A stretch of 64,000 nt of DNA from VMSU01 sp031400755 (GTDB lineage Bacteria > Desulfobacterota > Desulfobulbia > Desulfobulbales > VMSU01): contig JANNQL010000046.1 of assembly GCA_031400755.1 (NCBI GenBank), positions 5,004 through 69,003 of the forward strand, read 5' to 3'. Under the pieces are notes generated by a model. That model worked only from the letters and a program-made list of their open reading frames with translations, ran no database searches and was not told where the DNA came from. Positions 49,581-57,775 of the stretch are shown one piece after another; position 1 is the first letter of the stretch, and each line of letters opens with the position of its first letter. The translations under genes were made by a program, and so were the position numbers.

Positions 49581-51824
49581 TCAATATATATACGAGAGAG
49601 AAAGATAATATTGTGGGTTGTTGGCCCGCGGTGCATCCAAGGGCCGTGTCCCTGAAAAGTAGGCAGGTTGCTGGTTGTAATTTTTATGGAGGACCTCCTT
49701 GGCCATGAATGATAATTTCAGGTTTTTGTTGATCAGGTACCAGGCATTGGCGTCCATCACGCACGACCATTTGTCAAACAGGGCGGCGACCTCAGGATCG
49801 GTGACCTCTGCTTTTTCATAGCGGGGAGACTCAATAGTCCCCATGCCGCCGATGAATAAGTTTTTGATTATTTCATGGCCCAGATGAAACTTGACCATGT
49901 GGTCGGGATATCTGGTCCAGGTATTATCAGTATTGGCAATCCTGATCGCCGTCTCATACGAATCAACCGGCCGGGCATGGCTGTAGGACAGACCTAATTC
50001 CCAGGTCACAGTCGGGCGGTATCCAAGGATGATGTCGCCGCCCACCGAGGTGATCTCCTGCGGGCTGTTGCCGAAGTTGTAAAGATCTGTGATCCAGCCC
50101 TGGGTATTTTCGTAAACATTATGGAAAATGGCCGTGGAGATATCGAGCTTTTTGTCCAGGAGTCCATGCACGGAGTAATTTGCCTCGTAACTGTGCGACC
50201 GTTCCGGGACTATTCGCACGTTGGGATTAATATGCGCCCCCCACTGTTGCGGCCAGGCATCGGCAAAGCGGAACCCTTCCTGGTAGGAGAGCTTGGCCGT
50301 CTGTTGCGCACTGATCTTGTAGGAGACCGCCAGCCGTTTGGTCAGGGCGTCAACATCGTCAGGTGCGGCGTAGGGTCCATCGGTAAAGGGCGGCACTGTA
50401 TTGATAGTATCGGCGAAATAGGTCCTGTCATACCGCAGTCCGGGCAATATCGTGAAGTCGCCGAATTCCAGTTGATCTTCCGCAAAGACGCCCACGGTAG
50501 TCCAGTGCCAGGCGTTTGCCCCGAACTCAAAAGATTTTGCCTCGGCCCCCCAGGCGATGGTCTGGTTCTTGATACCGCTATAGGTATGGATCATGGTCGT
50601 TCCCAGGTGCAATTCATCGCCAAAGCCGTTGCTGTAGTTGTCCTCGCAGTTCAAGGCGGGGCAATCGTTAGGGTCGTTCGGGTTTGGTTTGGGTTGTAAG
50701 GTGATATTGAGCCGTTTGACCTCGTCGAGCAGAAAATCGCTGAAGACTGAGGTGGTTTTTATCGTTTGGTAGTAAGGAATGAGCTTGACATCATTATAGC
50801 CATTGACCCGTAATTTTAGTTCAGGGGAGAATAGGAAGATATCTGAGTGCTGTTCGTAAAATGGTGAATACCTTCCTCCTCTGGCATCGGCGGCCAGTCT
50901 TACCTCATCAACCCAGCTGGCGTTGTTGCTTAGATATTCACCCAACACCGGATCGACGTTTGAGGTATGGCTCAAAAGCGTCTTTACGTCGAGTTGAAAA
51001 AAATCTTGTTCATGGCCGTATTGGCCCCTGAATGAAAACTTGTAATCATCGTCTGTCTTGCCGACCCTGACATTGTCAAGAAAGGTGTCGGAGGGCGTCC
51101 CGGTGACCCCGTTTAAGCCCGCCCATTTTGCTGCCGGCAAGGTATAATAGGGGCTAACGCCGTTGCTCTTGTCATAGCCTGCATAAAAAAAGAGGTTGGC
51201 CTTGGGGCTGATGACCTGCCCGTAACTGCCTTCAACGAGTTTTGAGTCACCACTGCCATAGGATGTATTCATCCTGATGCCTTCTTTGCTTGCTCCGGTC
51301 GAACTGATCATGTTCAAATAACCGTTGATGGCGCCAGAACCGTGCAGCAGGGCGCCAGGACCGGTAGCGACCTCAACTCGGTCAATATCGCCGAGCAGGG
51401 GGCTTGACAATTCTGAGCCATTAATGCCGACGAAGTGGCGGTTGTTCATGTTGATATTGTCGCGCAGCAATAAAGTCTTGGCGCTGCTATCGGTCAATAT
51501 GCCCCTGGCGCCGACCGTCACTCCCTGGGTACCGTGGATGGCAGTTGCAAAGGCGGGCGCCATGCGATTGAGATATTCGGCAAGCGAGCGGACGCCAAAA
51601 TTGTCGAACTGGTCTTTGGTGACGATATAATTAAGACTAGGGGTTTGGCTCCAGTTCATGGCAAAGAGACCGGAAGATAGGATGGGGACTTCGGTCAGTT
51701 CCTCCATGGAAAGATTCAAAAGATAATCATAGACTTCTTCCGAACTTTCTTCCTTTCCAGAGGAATGGCCGGGGCCAATGAATAATACCGTTCCTGAAAG
51801 CAATAAAATAATGAATTGTTTCAT
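49581..51824 (-). CDS. TonB-dependent outer-membrane receptor
   Basis: The 747-residue product has a signal peptide (to about 23) and a plug domain (about 60-175: YIVTKDQFDNFGVRSLAEYLNRMAP, GARGILTDSSAKTLLLRDNINM, DIDRVEVATGPGALLHGSGAINGYLNMIS) followed by a long beta-barrel ending in an aromatic residue (LSLSYIY), as outer-membrane barrels do. A Cys pair is in a loop (CPALNCEDN). The ligand is unknown. It starts the operon with a CHASE8 kinase and a YfiR-like protein. A structured leader lies upstream. Confidence 0.92.
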   Translation of the reverse strand: MKQFIILLLSGTVLFIGPGHSSGKEESSEEVYDYLLNLSMEELTEVPILSSGLFAMNWSQTPSLNYIVTKDQFDNFGVRSLAEYLNRMAPAFATAIHGTQGVTVGARGILTDSSAKTLLLRDNINMNNRHFVGINGSELSSPLLGDIDRVEVATGPGALLHGSGAINGYLNMISSTGASKEGIRMNTSYGSGDSKLVEGSYGQVISPKANLFFYAGYDKSNGVSPYYTLPAAKWAGLNGVTGTPSDTFLDNVRVGKTDDDYKFSFRGQYGHEQDFFQLDVKTLLSHTSNVDPVLGEYLSNNASWVDEVRLAADARGGRYSPFYEQHSDIFLFSPELKLRVNGYNDVKLIPYYQTIKTTSVFSDFLLDEVKRLNITLQPKPNPNDPNDCPALNCEDNYSNGFGDELHLGTTMIHTYSGIKNQTIAWGAEAKSFEFGANAWHWTTVGVFAEDQLEFGDFTILPGLRYDRTYFADTINTVPPFTDGPYAAPDDVDALTKRLAVSYKISAQQTAKLSYQEGFRFADAWPQQWGAHINPNVRIVPERSHSYEANYSVHGLLDKKLDISTAIFHNVYENTQGWITDLYNFGNSPQEITSVGGDIILGYRPTVTWELGLSYSHARPVDSYETAIRIANTDNTWTRYPDHMVKFHLGHEIIKNLFIGGMGTIESPRYEKAEVTDPEVAALFDKWSCVMDANAWYLINKNLKLSFMAKEVLHKNYNQQPAYFSGTRPLDAPRANNPQYYLSLSYIY

Positions 51825-51865
51825 CCGTATCTGGCCTTTATCGAAATGTTACGATGCCAAAAGTT

Positions 51866-51909
51866 TTGCCTTGGCGGTGAGTAGTAATTTTCCACCGTGT
51901 TTTAGGCAA
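51866..51909 (-). promoter_or_regulatory. Structured 5' leader of the TonB receptor gene
   Basis: On the minus strand a lower stem TTGCCT/AGGCAA (51904-51909 with 51866-51871) encloses an upper stem CGGTG/CACCG (51893-51897 with 51875-51879). It lies about 42 nt before the start codon. It does not match cobalamin or GEMM motifs that I know. The rest of 51910-52219 has no gene. Confidence 0.35.
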
Positions 51910-52219
51910 GTGCGTGCGCTTTTCCTTGGTGGCTGTCTGGTCGGGGTGCCACCTCCTGCGTCGAAAAGGTGGTGTTGGGCCAACATACCTGCACCGATAG
52001 CACTTATCTGTATTTTTTTCTCACAACCGGACTGTCAATGTGCCAGGCTTTTGACTTTGTGGCAATAGGCTGCTGATGGCCAGGAGATAAAAAATTTCAA
52101 TTACATGGAATAACGTGCCACCAGAGAAGACTTTTGCGGATATTGATGGTGCAACGGTTTGATTGTGCAGGGGGTAATGGCAAGAGTGGGCGGGGTGAAG
52201 GGAGAACCGTTAGCAGAAT

Positions 52220-52253
52220 CCGTCATATTTGACATAGCTGCCATATATGACGG
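52220..52253. promoter_or_regulatory. Inverted repeat CCGTCATAT/ATATGACGG
   Basis: CCGTCATAT (52220-52228) and ATATGACGG (52245-52253) are perfectly inverted, 16 nt apart. It is either an operator for the receptor operon or the 3' hairpin of the cysteine-rich gene that ends at 52288. There is no T-run. Confidence 0.35.
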
Positions 52254-52287
52254 ACCACGTTGTTTAGAAATGGAATTATGGATGGAC

Positions 52288-52704
52288 TCAAGCCGCGCGC
52301 CGGTTGAGATGGGCCACCAATTTTACATCAATGGCGGAGAGTTCGGCATCGTTGAAATAGAGTCCGCCGAATTTGTTGTTACAGTCCGGACAGCCTCGCA
52401 GCCAGAGGATGTGGTGGCGGTATCTATTTTTGGCCAGGCTTCGGTTGACCCAGTGGCTGGTGTTGCACTCGAAACAGTAGAGCAGGGTCCACTCCTTGCC
52501 GATCAGGGCCTGGGCGCATTCCAGGCAGACCGGAACTACCAGATCGCGATCAGGGGTCTGGATTTCTTTTTTAGTGTCGCCAAAGGGAATGACGATATAG
52601 TCGCTGGCCGGGTAATCCTCTGGCCTGGTTTTAGGGCCATGGTTCAGCCCACAGTGATCGCCTTCCAATTCGGCCAGTAAGCGGACCGTGTCAATTGTGT
52701 CCAT
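52288..52704 (-). CDS. Cysteine-rich protein of unknown function (138 residues)
   Basis: I do not recognise the family. Cysteine pairs CLECAQ, CFECNTS and CPDCNN are spaced as in zinc ribbons, with GDHCGLNHG near the N-terminus, so it probably binds two metal ions. YIVIPFGDTKKEIQTPDRDLVVPVC precedes the first pair. It lacks a signal peptide or membrane segment. It follows the 67-residue Cys-rich gene by 45 bp and should be in the same transcript. A role in nucleic acid or protein binding is possible but not shown. Confidence 0.7.
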   Translation of the reverse strand: MDTIDTVRLLAELEGDHCGLNHGPKTRPEDYPASDYIVIPFGDTKKEIQTPDRDLVVPVCLECAQALIGKEWTLLYCFECNTSHWVNRSLAKNRYRHHILWLRGCPDCNNKFGGLYFNDAELSAIDVKLVAHLNRRAA

Positions 52705-52749
52705 AAGCTCACCTCAATGTTGGTGTAGGTTTTGGTGGAACACTTTTTG

Positions 52750-52953
52750 TCAGACAGAACCGCACATCGCCGTAAAGTTTTCGCATTCGTGGAGATTGGC
52801 AAAGGGGCAACTCTCTTTGCGGAACCACTGCATTTTCGGGCACCAGTAACGGTTCTTGTAAGGCTCGTTACAGCCGTGTGCTGTGATTTTCCGACGCTCT
52901 TTGTTGCCGATCTTGACAACATTTCCCTGGATTGAAAATTCCCATACAGTCAT
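52750..52953 (-). CDS. Small cysteine-rich protein (67 residues)
   Basis: The 67-residue product has seven cysteines: HGC, YWCPKMQ, ESCPFANLHECENF, MCGSV. The pattern resembles small proteins with a structural metal site; no family is recognised. An AGGGGAGGG-type ribosome site lies just before the ATG on the minus strand. It leads the 138-residue Cys-rich gene. Such a pair with high Cys content and no export signal suggests a cytosolic, reduced environment. Confidence 0.65.
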   Translation of the reverse strand: MTVWEFSIQGNVVKIGNKERRKITAHGCNEPYKNRYWCPKMQWFRKESCPFANLHECENFTAMCGSV

Positions 52954-53425
52954 CTTTCAGCCCTCCCCTGATCATGTGAACAAGTTTGGTGTGCGCCCTT
53001 GGTAAGTCTTAGCTCCTATGATTAGTATCGACATTTTTTTTGTGGAGTATTAACAGTTTTTTTGCCAACCTGTTTTGATAAGTATATTAGCAATATACGT
53101 GCCATTAATGTGGGTGATGGATGGTGCGGGGTGGTGGGATGGATGATGCAACCACGATTGCCTTAGTAATTGTGATCTTCAAAGAGTCCTTTGTTAGCGC
53201 TCTGCCGAGCGCTGATTAGGTCCGATCTGCCCAGTAGATGGGCTGCTTCGAAGGCGGTTTTGCAGGGGAATGGGCACTGTCGGCGGCCACCCGATTCGGC
53301 ACTACCGCGAAGGCGGGTCCAAATGAGCAGAAGGCACTGGCTCAAACAATTTGAGGGGAGATCAAACGGGGGGCTGGAAAATAGAGGGGCAATGCGTCGT
53401 TGAAAAAATCATTATGAGGTGCGGT
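52954..53425. other. Intergenic stretch without a convincing gene
   Basis: About 470 bp. It contains an AT-rich part (52990-53110) suited to the promoter of the Cys-rich pair and a perfect hairpin AGCGCTC(53196-53202)/GAGCGCT(53207-53213). A 60-codon minus frame (53163-53345) starts only with TTG and resembles nothing. No other feature seen. Confidence 0.45.
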
Positions 53426-54235
53426 TCAGGGGATTTTCACCCCTTGCTGGCGAACAATCTCAAACATAACGACAGCGGCGGCGACCGAGGCGTTTAAGGA
53501 GTCGAGGGTACTGTGCATGGGGATGGAGACCAGGAAGTCACAGTGTTTTTTGACCAGGGGCCGAATGCCGCTGTGTTCACCACCAATTACCAGGCAGACC
53601 GGGCCGTCGTAATTCGCTTGATAGATTGTCGTCTCGGCACTGCCTTCAGCGCCGAAGATCCAGAAACCGGCATCTTTAAGCTGTTGTAAGGCGGACGCCA
53701 TATTGGTGACCGGGCAAAGGGGCAGATGGGCGATGGCCCCGACCGCAACTTTGGCCACTGTCCCGGAGAGCGGGGCGGAACGGTCCTTGGTGTAGATGAG
53801 GCCAATGGCCCCGGCCGCCGAGGCGGAACGTATCATGGCCCCAAAATTATGGGGGTCTTGGATGGTGTCCAAGGCCAGGACCAGGGCCGGCTGCTGGGTG
53901 TTATGGCGGGTGTCCAGCAGTTCGCTGAGTCTGATGGTGGCTACCGGTTTGATCCGGGCCTGCACACCTTGCAGGGTCGCCTGTTCCGGGGTGCCAGGGA
54001 AGGGCTGCTCAGCGAAATGATAGGGGATGCCTTCCTGATCAGCCAGCTGAATTAGGTCTTGAACTTTGGCTTGATTGGCCTTTAAGAAGCGCAGTTCAAT
54101 TATTTTGTCTGGGCTGGACTGCAAGAGTTCCACCACCGGATGGATGCCCCAGATCAGATCGGTTCGGTCCGGCTGCTTGTTTTTGTTGGGGTTGCGTGCG
54201 GGTATTTTTTTCTTGCCGGTAGAGGGCATGGTCAT
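53426..54235 (-). CDS. rlmB: 23S rRNA 2'-O-methyltransferase (RlmB/TrmH family)
   Basis: The 269-residue product is an RlmB-type SpoU methyltransferase. It has the N-terminal substrate-binding part (WGIHPVVELLQSSPDKIIELRF) and the SPOUT knot: LALDTIQDPHNFGAMIRSASAAGAIGLI, VCLVIGGEHSGIRPLVKKHCDFLVSIPM and LDSLNASVAAAVVMFEIVRQ. RlmB methylates G2251 of 23S rRNA. A basic extension of about 25 residues (KKKIPARNPNKNK) precedes the usual start. A MITE-like element separates it from gmk. Confidence 0.92.
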   Translation of the reverse strand: MTMPSTGKKKIPARNPNKNKQPDRTDLIWGIHPVVELLQSSPDKIIELRFLKANQAKVQDLIQLADQEGIPYHFAEQPFPGTPEQATLQGVQARIKPVATIRLSELLDTRHNTQQPALVLALDTIQDPHNFGAMIRSASAAGAIGLIYTKDRSAPLSGTVAKVAVGAIAHLPLCPVTNMASALQQLKDAGFWIFGAEGSAETTIYQANYDGPVCLVIGGEHSGIRPLVKKHCDFLVSIPMHSTLDSLNASVAAAVVMFEIVRQQGVKIP

Positions 54236-54258
54236 GGCCTTAGATCGTTAAGGTTGAG

Positions 54259-54365
54259 GTAAGCGTTCAACAGCACCACATCTGCTTTGTCATCGGCCTG
54301 CTTGCATAGGCGGGCTATAGCTAGCAGGCCTCTTTCGCGCATCTGTGGCGCTGTTGAACGCTTAC
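54259..54365. mobile_element. 107-bp MITE-like element, copy 2
   Basis: The terminal 16 bp, GTAAGCGTTCAACAGC and GCTGTTGAACGCTTAC, are perfectly inverted. Reverse-complemented, the element aligns without gaps to 39869-39975, same length, about 18 differences by hand count. It lies between rlmB and gmk and can fold on either strand. No transposase is present here. Confidence 0.7.
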
Positions 54366-54369
54366 AATA

Positions 54370-54411
54370 TCTGAGATATCTGCTTCTTTGCTGCCCCTGG
54401 TGAACGGTTAC
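54370..54411. repeat. 42-bp repeat ending TGAACGGTTAC
   Basis: Near copy of 42193-42235. Its last bases overlap the stop codon of gmk (54408-54410). It lies 4 bp from the MITE-like element, so the two may have been one insertion. Confidence 0.5.
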
Positions 54412-55010
54412 AGGTTGAGCGGTTGGCCGTCATAGCCGCGGCGGGCTTTGGCCCGTTTTTCGAGGATGATGGCCGTCAGCATGGCCCTGGCCTGCCCCAG
54501 GTCGTCATTGACGATGATATAGTCGTAGAGACTCGCTGCCGCTAATTCCAGGCGGGCGTTCTGCAAACGAACAGTAATCGTCTCCACTGTCTCGGTCTGG
54601 CGGCCGGTGAGGCGGCGTTCCAGTTCTGTCAGCGAAGGCGGGGCGATAAAGATAAAGGTCGCCTCAAGGTCCGGGCGGGCCTGGAGTTGGCGAGCGCCTT
54701 GGACGTCAATGTCCAGGATAATGTCCTGGCCTGCTCCCAATTGGGTCATGACGGCCTGCTGGCTGGTGCCGTAAAAATTGCCATGCACCTCGGCCCATTC
54801 CAGAAAATCTCCGTCCTGCCGTAGGATGGCAAACTGCTTGGCATCGACAAAGAAATAATCCCGACCGTCAATCTCGCCTAACCGAGGGCTGCGGGTAGTA
54901 TGGGAGACTGAGAAGCCAATGGCCGGTATCGAGGCCAGGATCGGTTTGAGGATGGTCGTCTTACCGGCCCCGGACGGGGCGGAAATGACAAAGAGGTGGC
55001 CGGGGGTCAT
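54408..55010 (-). CDS. gmk: Guanylate kinase
   Basis: The 200-residue product is guanylate kinase, which turns GMP and ATP into GDP and ADP. It has the P-loop SAPSGAGKTT (about 10-19), SHTTRSPRLGEIDGRDYFFV, GDFLEWAEVHGNFYGT and DIDVQGARQL with the conserved GMP-binding residues, and the lid RLTGRQTETVETITVRLQNA. Length is standard. It is translated after remA with a 4-bp overlap, as in many Desulfobacterota and Firmicutes. Confidence 0.96.
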   Translation of the reverse strand: MTPGHLFVISAPSGAGKTTILKPILASIPAIGFSVSHTTRSPRLGEIDGRDYFFVDAKQFAILRQDGDFLEWAEVHGNFYGTSQQAVMTQLGAGQDIILDIDVQGARQLQARPDLEATFIFIAPPSLTELERRLTGRQTETVETITVRLQNARLELAAASLYDYIIVNDDLGQARAMLTAIILEKRAKARRGYDGQPLNL

Positions 55011-55279
55011 GGTAGGTCATCCTCCGGCCCCTGGTCGGCGTGGGGTTGAAAGCGTTGGGCCAGGGTCTCGGTCTGCACCGAGGACAAGATGACATGGTTC
55101 GAGTCCATAATCAGAATGGCCCTGGTGCGGCGGCCTTCGGTGGCGTCGATTAATTTGCTGGCGTTTTTGGCCTCGTCTTTAAGTTTCTTCATGGGCGAGG
55201 ATTTGGGGTTGATCACCGCAATGACCCTACCGGCCATCACCGCATTGCCAAAGCCGACATTAATTAAGCGTCTGTCCAT
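55007..55279 (-). CDS. remA: RemA/DUF370 family protein
   Basis: The 90-residue product is a DUF370 protein: INVGFGNAVMAGRVIAVINPKSSPMKKLKDEAKNASKLIDATEGRRTRAILIMDSNHVILSSVQTETLAQRF. In Bacillus RemA is a DNA-binding activator of matrix genes; the role in Gram-negative bacteria is not settled. It lies in the conserved order yicC-remA-gmk. An inverted-repeat element separates it from yicC. Confidence 0.92.
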   Translation of the reverse strand: MDRRLINVGFGNAVMAGRVIAVINPKSSPMKKLKDEAKNASKLIDATEGRRTRAILIMDSNHVILSSVQTETLAQRFQPHADQGPEDDLP

Positions 55280-55312
55280 AGGGATTCGTCTGTTGTTAGG
55301 TTGGCTAGGGGA

Positions 55313-55453
55313 TTAGACTGTAGGCTGTTAGGCAAAAGAGAGGGCAGGGGATGGCAACCATACAAGTAAGTACCACCCTTCGGCTTCGCTCAGGGACCGG
55401 TCGGTTGGTGAGCGGAGCCGAACCATCAGCCTAATAGCCTAAAGCCTATCTAC
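55313..55453. repeat. Nested inverted repeats (TAGRCTG heptamer arms)
   Basis: The outer arms (about 55313-55333 and 55429-55453) are built of degenerate seven-base units TAGACTG, TAGGCTG and complements GCCTAAT, AGCCTAA. Between them lies a second inverted pair, CGGCTTCGCTCA (55381-55392) and TGAGCGGAGCCG (55409-55420), one mismatch, of the TTCGACTCCGCTCAGGG family. One repeat seems to have inserted into the other. Confidence 0.6.
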
Positions 55454-55461
55454 CTGAGCAG

Positions 55462-56343
55462 TTATTCCAGATTCTGCACCTGCTCGCGGATCTTTTCGAC
55501 CTCATTTTTGAGGTCAACGGTCTTGTGGGTGACCTCGGTGTCGTTGATCTTGGATGACAGGGTGTTGACCTCCCGCAAGAACTCTTGCAGCAGAAAATCA
55601 AGTCGTCGGCCCACCGGTTCGTCCAGTTCCATGAAGGCCGTAAATTGCTGAATATGGCTCTTGAGCCGCACCAGCTCTTCGGTGACATCGTAGCGGTCCG
55701 CCATGATGGCGACCTCTTGGGCCAGACGGATGGGGTCGAGATCAACTCCCTGCAAGAGGACGGCCAGCCGTTCTTTCAGGGTGGCCTCGCGTTTGGTAAG
55801 CAGGCCCGGGATGGCGATGGCGATGGCGTCCACAGTGCTTGCAAAGCTGTGCAGCCGGGCGAGCAGATCGGTTTTTAAGATATGCCCTTCATCGGCACGC
55901 ATGGTCAGGCAGGCGGTCAAGGCCTGCCCCACGGCCTCGTGAATTTCTTCCCAGATCGAGTCCAGGTTGTCCTCGTGCTCTTCTTCGGTGATGATATCCG
56001 GAAGCACGGCCAGCATGGCAAGCGTTGGTCCATCCTGTAGATTGAAGGTGTTTTGTAGTTCCCTGAGACAGGCCAGATACTGACCCGCCAGGTCGAGATT
56101 GACTCGGACTTTGGCCTGGCCGGCGCCGCTGTCGGCCACCGAGACCATGACTTCGATATGGCCCCTGGAAAACACGGCGCTGATCTCTTTTTTGATCTTG
56201 TCCTCCAGGACTGAGTATTCCCGTGGCATCTTGACCTTGATATCCAAAAAACGGTGGTTGACTGAACGAAGTTCGACGGTCCAACGGCGGGTCGAGCCAG
56301 CCTCGCCACGGCCAAAGGCAGTCATGCTTAACGGGCGTTTCAT
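55462..56343 (-). CDS. yicC: YicC-family protein
   Basis: The 293-residue product has the YicC N-terminal domain (MTAFGRGEAGSTRRWTVELRSVNHRFLDIKVKMPREYSVLEDKIKKEISAVFSRGHIEV) and the DUF1732 C-terminus (VGRRLDFLLQEFLREVNTLSSKINDTEVTHKTVDLKNEVEKIREQVQNLE). YicC proteins have been reported as endoribonucleases acting on RyhB in E. coli. Its start overlaps the heptose kinase stop by 4 bp, so the two share an operon. Confidence 0.94.
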   Translation of the reverse strand: MKRPLSMTAFGRGEAGSTRRWTVELRSVNHRFLDIKVKMPREYSVLEDKIKKEISAVFSRGHIEVMVSVADSGAGQAKVRVNLDLAGQYLACLRELQNTFNLQDGPTLAMLAVLPDIITEEEHEDNLDSIWEEIHEAVGQALTACLTMRADEGHILKTDLLARLHSFASTVDAIAIAIPGLLTKREATLKERLAVLLQGVDLDPIRLAQEVAIMADRYDVTEELVRLKSHIQQFTAFMELDEPVGRRLDFLLQEFLREVNTLSSKINDTEVTHKTVDLKNEVEKIREQVQNLE

Positions 56344-57329
56344 TTGATGGTCCCCATGAGTTCTGCCTGAGTGACAACGGCGGTGCCAATCTTGCCGACT
56401 ACGATGCCGGCCGCATAATTGGCGAGCGTCGCCGCCTCGGCAAAGTTTAAGCCGGTCGAGAGACCGAGGGCCAGGGCGGCGATAACGGTGTCGCCAGCGC
56501 CGGTGACGTCGAAGATCTCCTTGGCCACGGTGGGGATGGTGATCAGCTGCTGCCCCTGTTCAAAGAGGGCCATGCCTGCTTCGCCCCGGGTGATGAGAAC
56601 GGCCTGGCTGTTGAGATCATGCAGAAGTTTTTGTCCGGCGGCCTTGAGACTGGCCTCGTCGGTGATTTTGATGCCGGAGAGTTGTTCTGCCTCGTGATGA
56701 TTGGGGGTGATGATGGTGGCCCCGTGAAAACGTTCGGGCTGGCAGGGTTTGGGGTCGATGATCAGCGGGATGCCGGGAAGCTGGCGCAGGCGGTCACGGA
56801 GGTGGTCCATTAGTGCCAGGGTGATGATGCCCTTGGCATAGTCGGAAATGATGACTGCCTGAAAGGAGGCCAGGTTCTGGTCAATGAATTGGCTGATGGC
56901 GGAGAGCCCGTCGCCATCAACGCTGCCGGTGCTCTCCCGATCAAAACGGACCACCTGCTGGCTCTGGGCGACGATCCTGGTCTTGATGGTGGTGGGCCGG
57001 TCGTCAAGGCGGACGATACCCGCAGTCGACGAGGGCAGTTCTGTGATCAGCTGCAGGAGGTGGTCACCCATGGCGTCATGGCCGATTACCCCGCAGATGG
57101 TGGCCTTGGCGCCGAGTCCGAAAATATTGTGGAGGACGTTGGCGGAGCCGCCGAGCAGCAGGTTGTCGTGGGTGACATTGACAACCGGCACCGGGGCTTC
57201 CGGCGAGATGCGGGTAACGCTTCCCCAGATGAAATGATCGACAATCAAATCGCCGATGACCAGGACATGGGCCTGGTGAAAGGCGTTGATGGCGTCGCGC
57301 AGGCGGCCTTTGTTGATGGTGGATAGCAT
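56340..57329 (-). CDS. rfaE1: D-glycero-beta-D-manno-heptose-7-phosphate kinase (domain I type)
   Basis: The 329-residue product is a PfkB-family kinase of the RfaE domain I/HldA type: VLVIGDLIVDHFIWGSVTRISPEAPVPVVNVTHDNLLLGGSANVLHN, IISDYAKGII, and the PfkB signature FDVTGAGDTVIAALALGLS near the end. It phosphorylates heptose-7-phosphate on the route to ADP-heptose for LPS inner core. The adenylyltransferase half (domain II) is not fused and not in the window. ATG 57329 is the first good start. A GT9-like gene lies upstream. Confidence 0.93.
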   Translation of the reverse strand: MLSTINKGRLRDAINAFHQAHVLVIGDLIVDHFIWGSVTRISPEAPVPVVNVTHDNLLLGGSANVLHNIFGLGAKATICGVIGHDAMGDHLLQLITELPSSTAGIVRLDDRPTTIKTRIVAQSQQVVRFDRESTGSVDGDGLSAISQFIDQNLASFQAVIISDYAKGIITLALMDHLRDRLRQLPGIPLIIDPKPCQPERFHGATIITPNHHEAEQLSGIKITDEASLKAAGQKLLHDLNSQAVLITRGEAGMALFEQGQQLITIPTVAKEIFDVTGAGDTVIAALALGLSTGLNFAEAATLANYAAGIVVGKIGTAVVTQAELMGTIK

Positions 57330-57402
57330 GTTTGATTTCTTTCCTTATGATGCGTGTTGCTAATTTATACTACGAGCTGGCATAGATTTCGTTTTTTTAT
57401 TC

Positions 57403-57570
57403 CCCTCCCCCCGAGGGTTTCGGGGGGGAGGGCCAGGGTGGGGGGCAATGCCGTTGACTTAAGCGCGCAACTCAATAAAATTACGCAGAGTCGTCATTCC
57501 GGCATGCAGTAAGCCGGAATCCAGTTCGCCACGCCGCGCACTGGACCCCGGCTAAAACCATGCCGGGGTG
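57403..57570. repeat. REP-like hairpins upstream of the heptose kinase
   Basis: First a G/C-rich hairpin CCCTCCCCCCG (57403-57413)/CGGGGGGGAGGG (57421-57432). Then two perfect stems: ATTCCGGC (57496-57503)/GCCGGAAT (57513-57520) and ACCCCGGC (57545-57552)/GCCGGGGT (57562-57569). They belong to the same family as 7967-8093. The non-coding gap 57330-57775 holds no supported gene. Confidence 0.65.
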
Positions 57571-57775
57571 ACGGAAAGAAGGTGCTGTTTTGGTTGATAG
57601 CTGCGCTGTCAGCAGACCTTACGTCAACGGCATTGCGGTGGGGGGGGTGCCTTTGAGGAGACCCTCATACCAACCTTCCCCCCTTATATGGAGAAAGTGG
57701 TTTCCAGAAACGCAATTGGTGACCGTTTCTAGTATATCTTTGGCAATCTCGCAAGCTCGCTTACCTGCGACGCCA

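Noticed and set aside
51840..52080. Cobalamin or cyclic-di-GMP riboswitch before the TonB receptor
   Set aside because: Conserved core motifs of these classes were looked for on the minus strand and not found; only an unclassified pair of stems is reported.
53163..53345. 60-codon minus-strand frame
   Set aside because: It begins only with TTG, contains a palindrome and lacks any coding signature.
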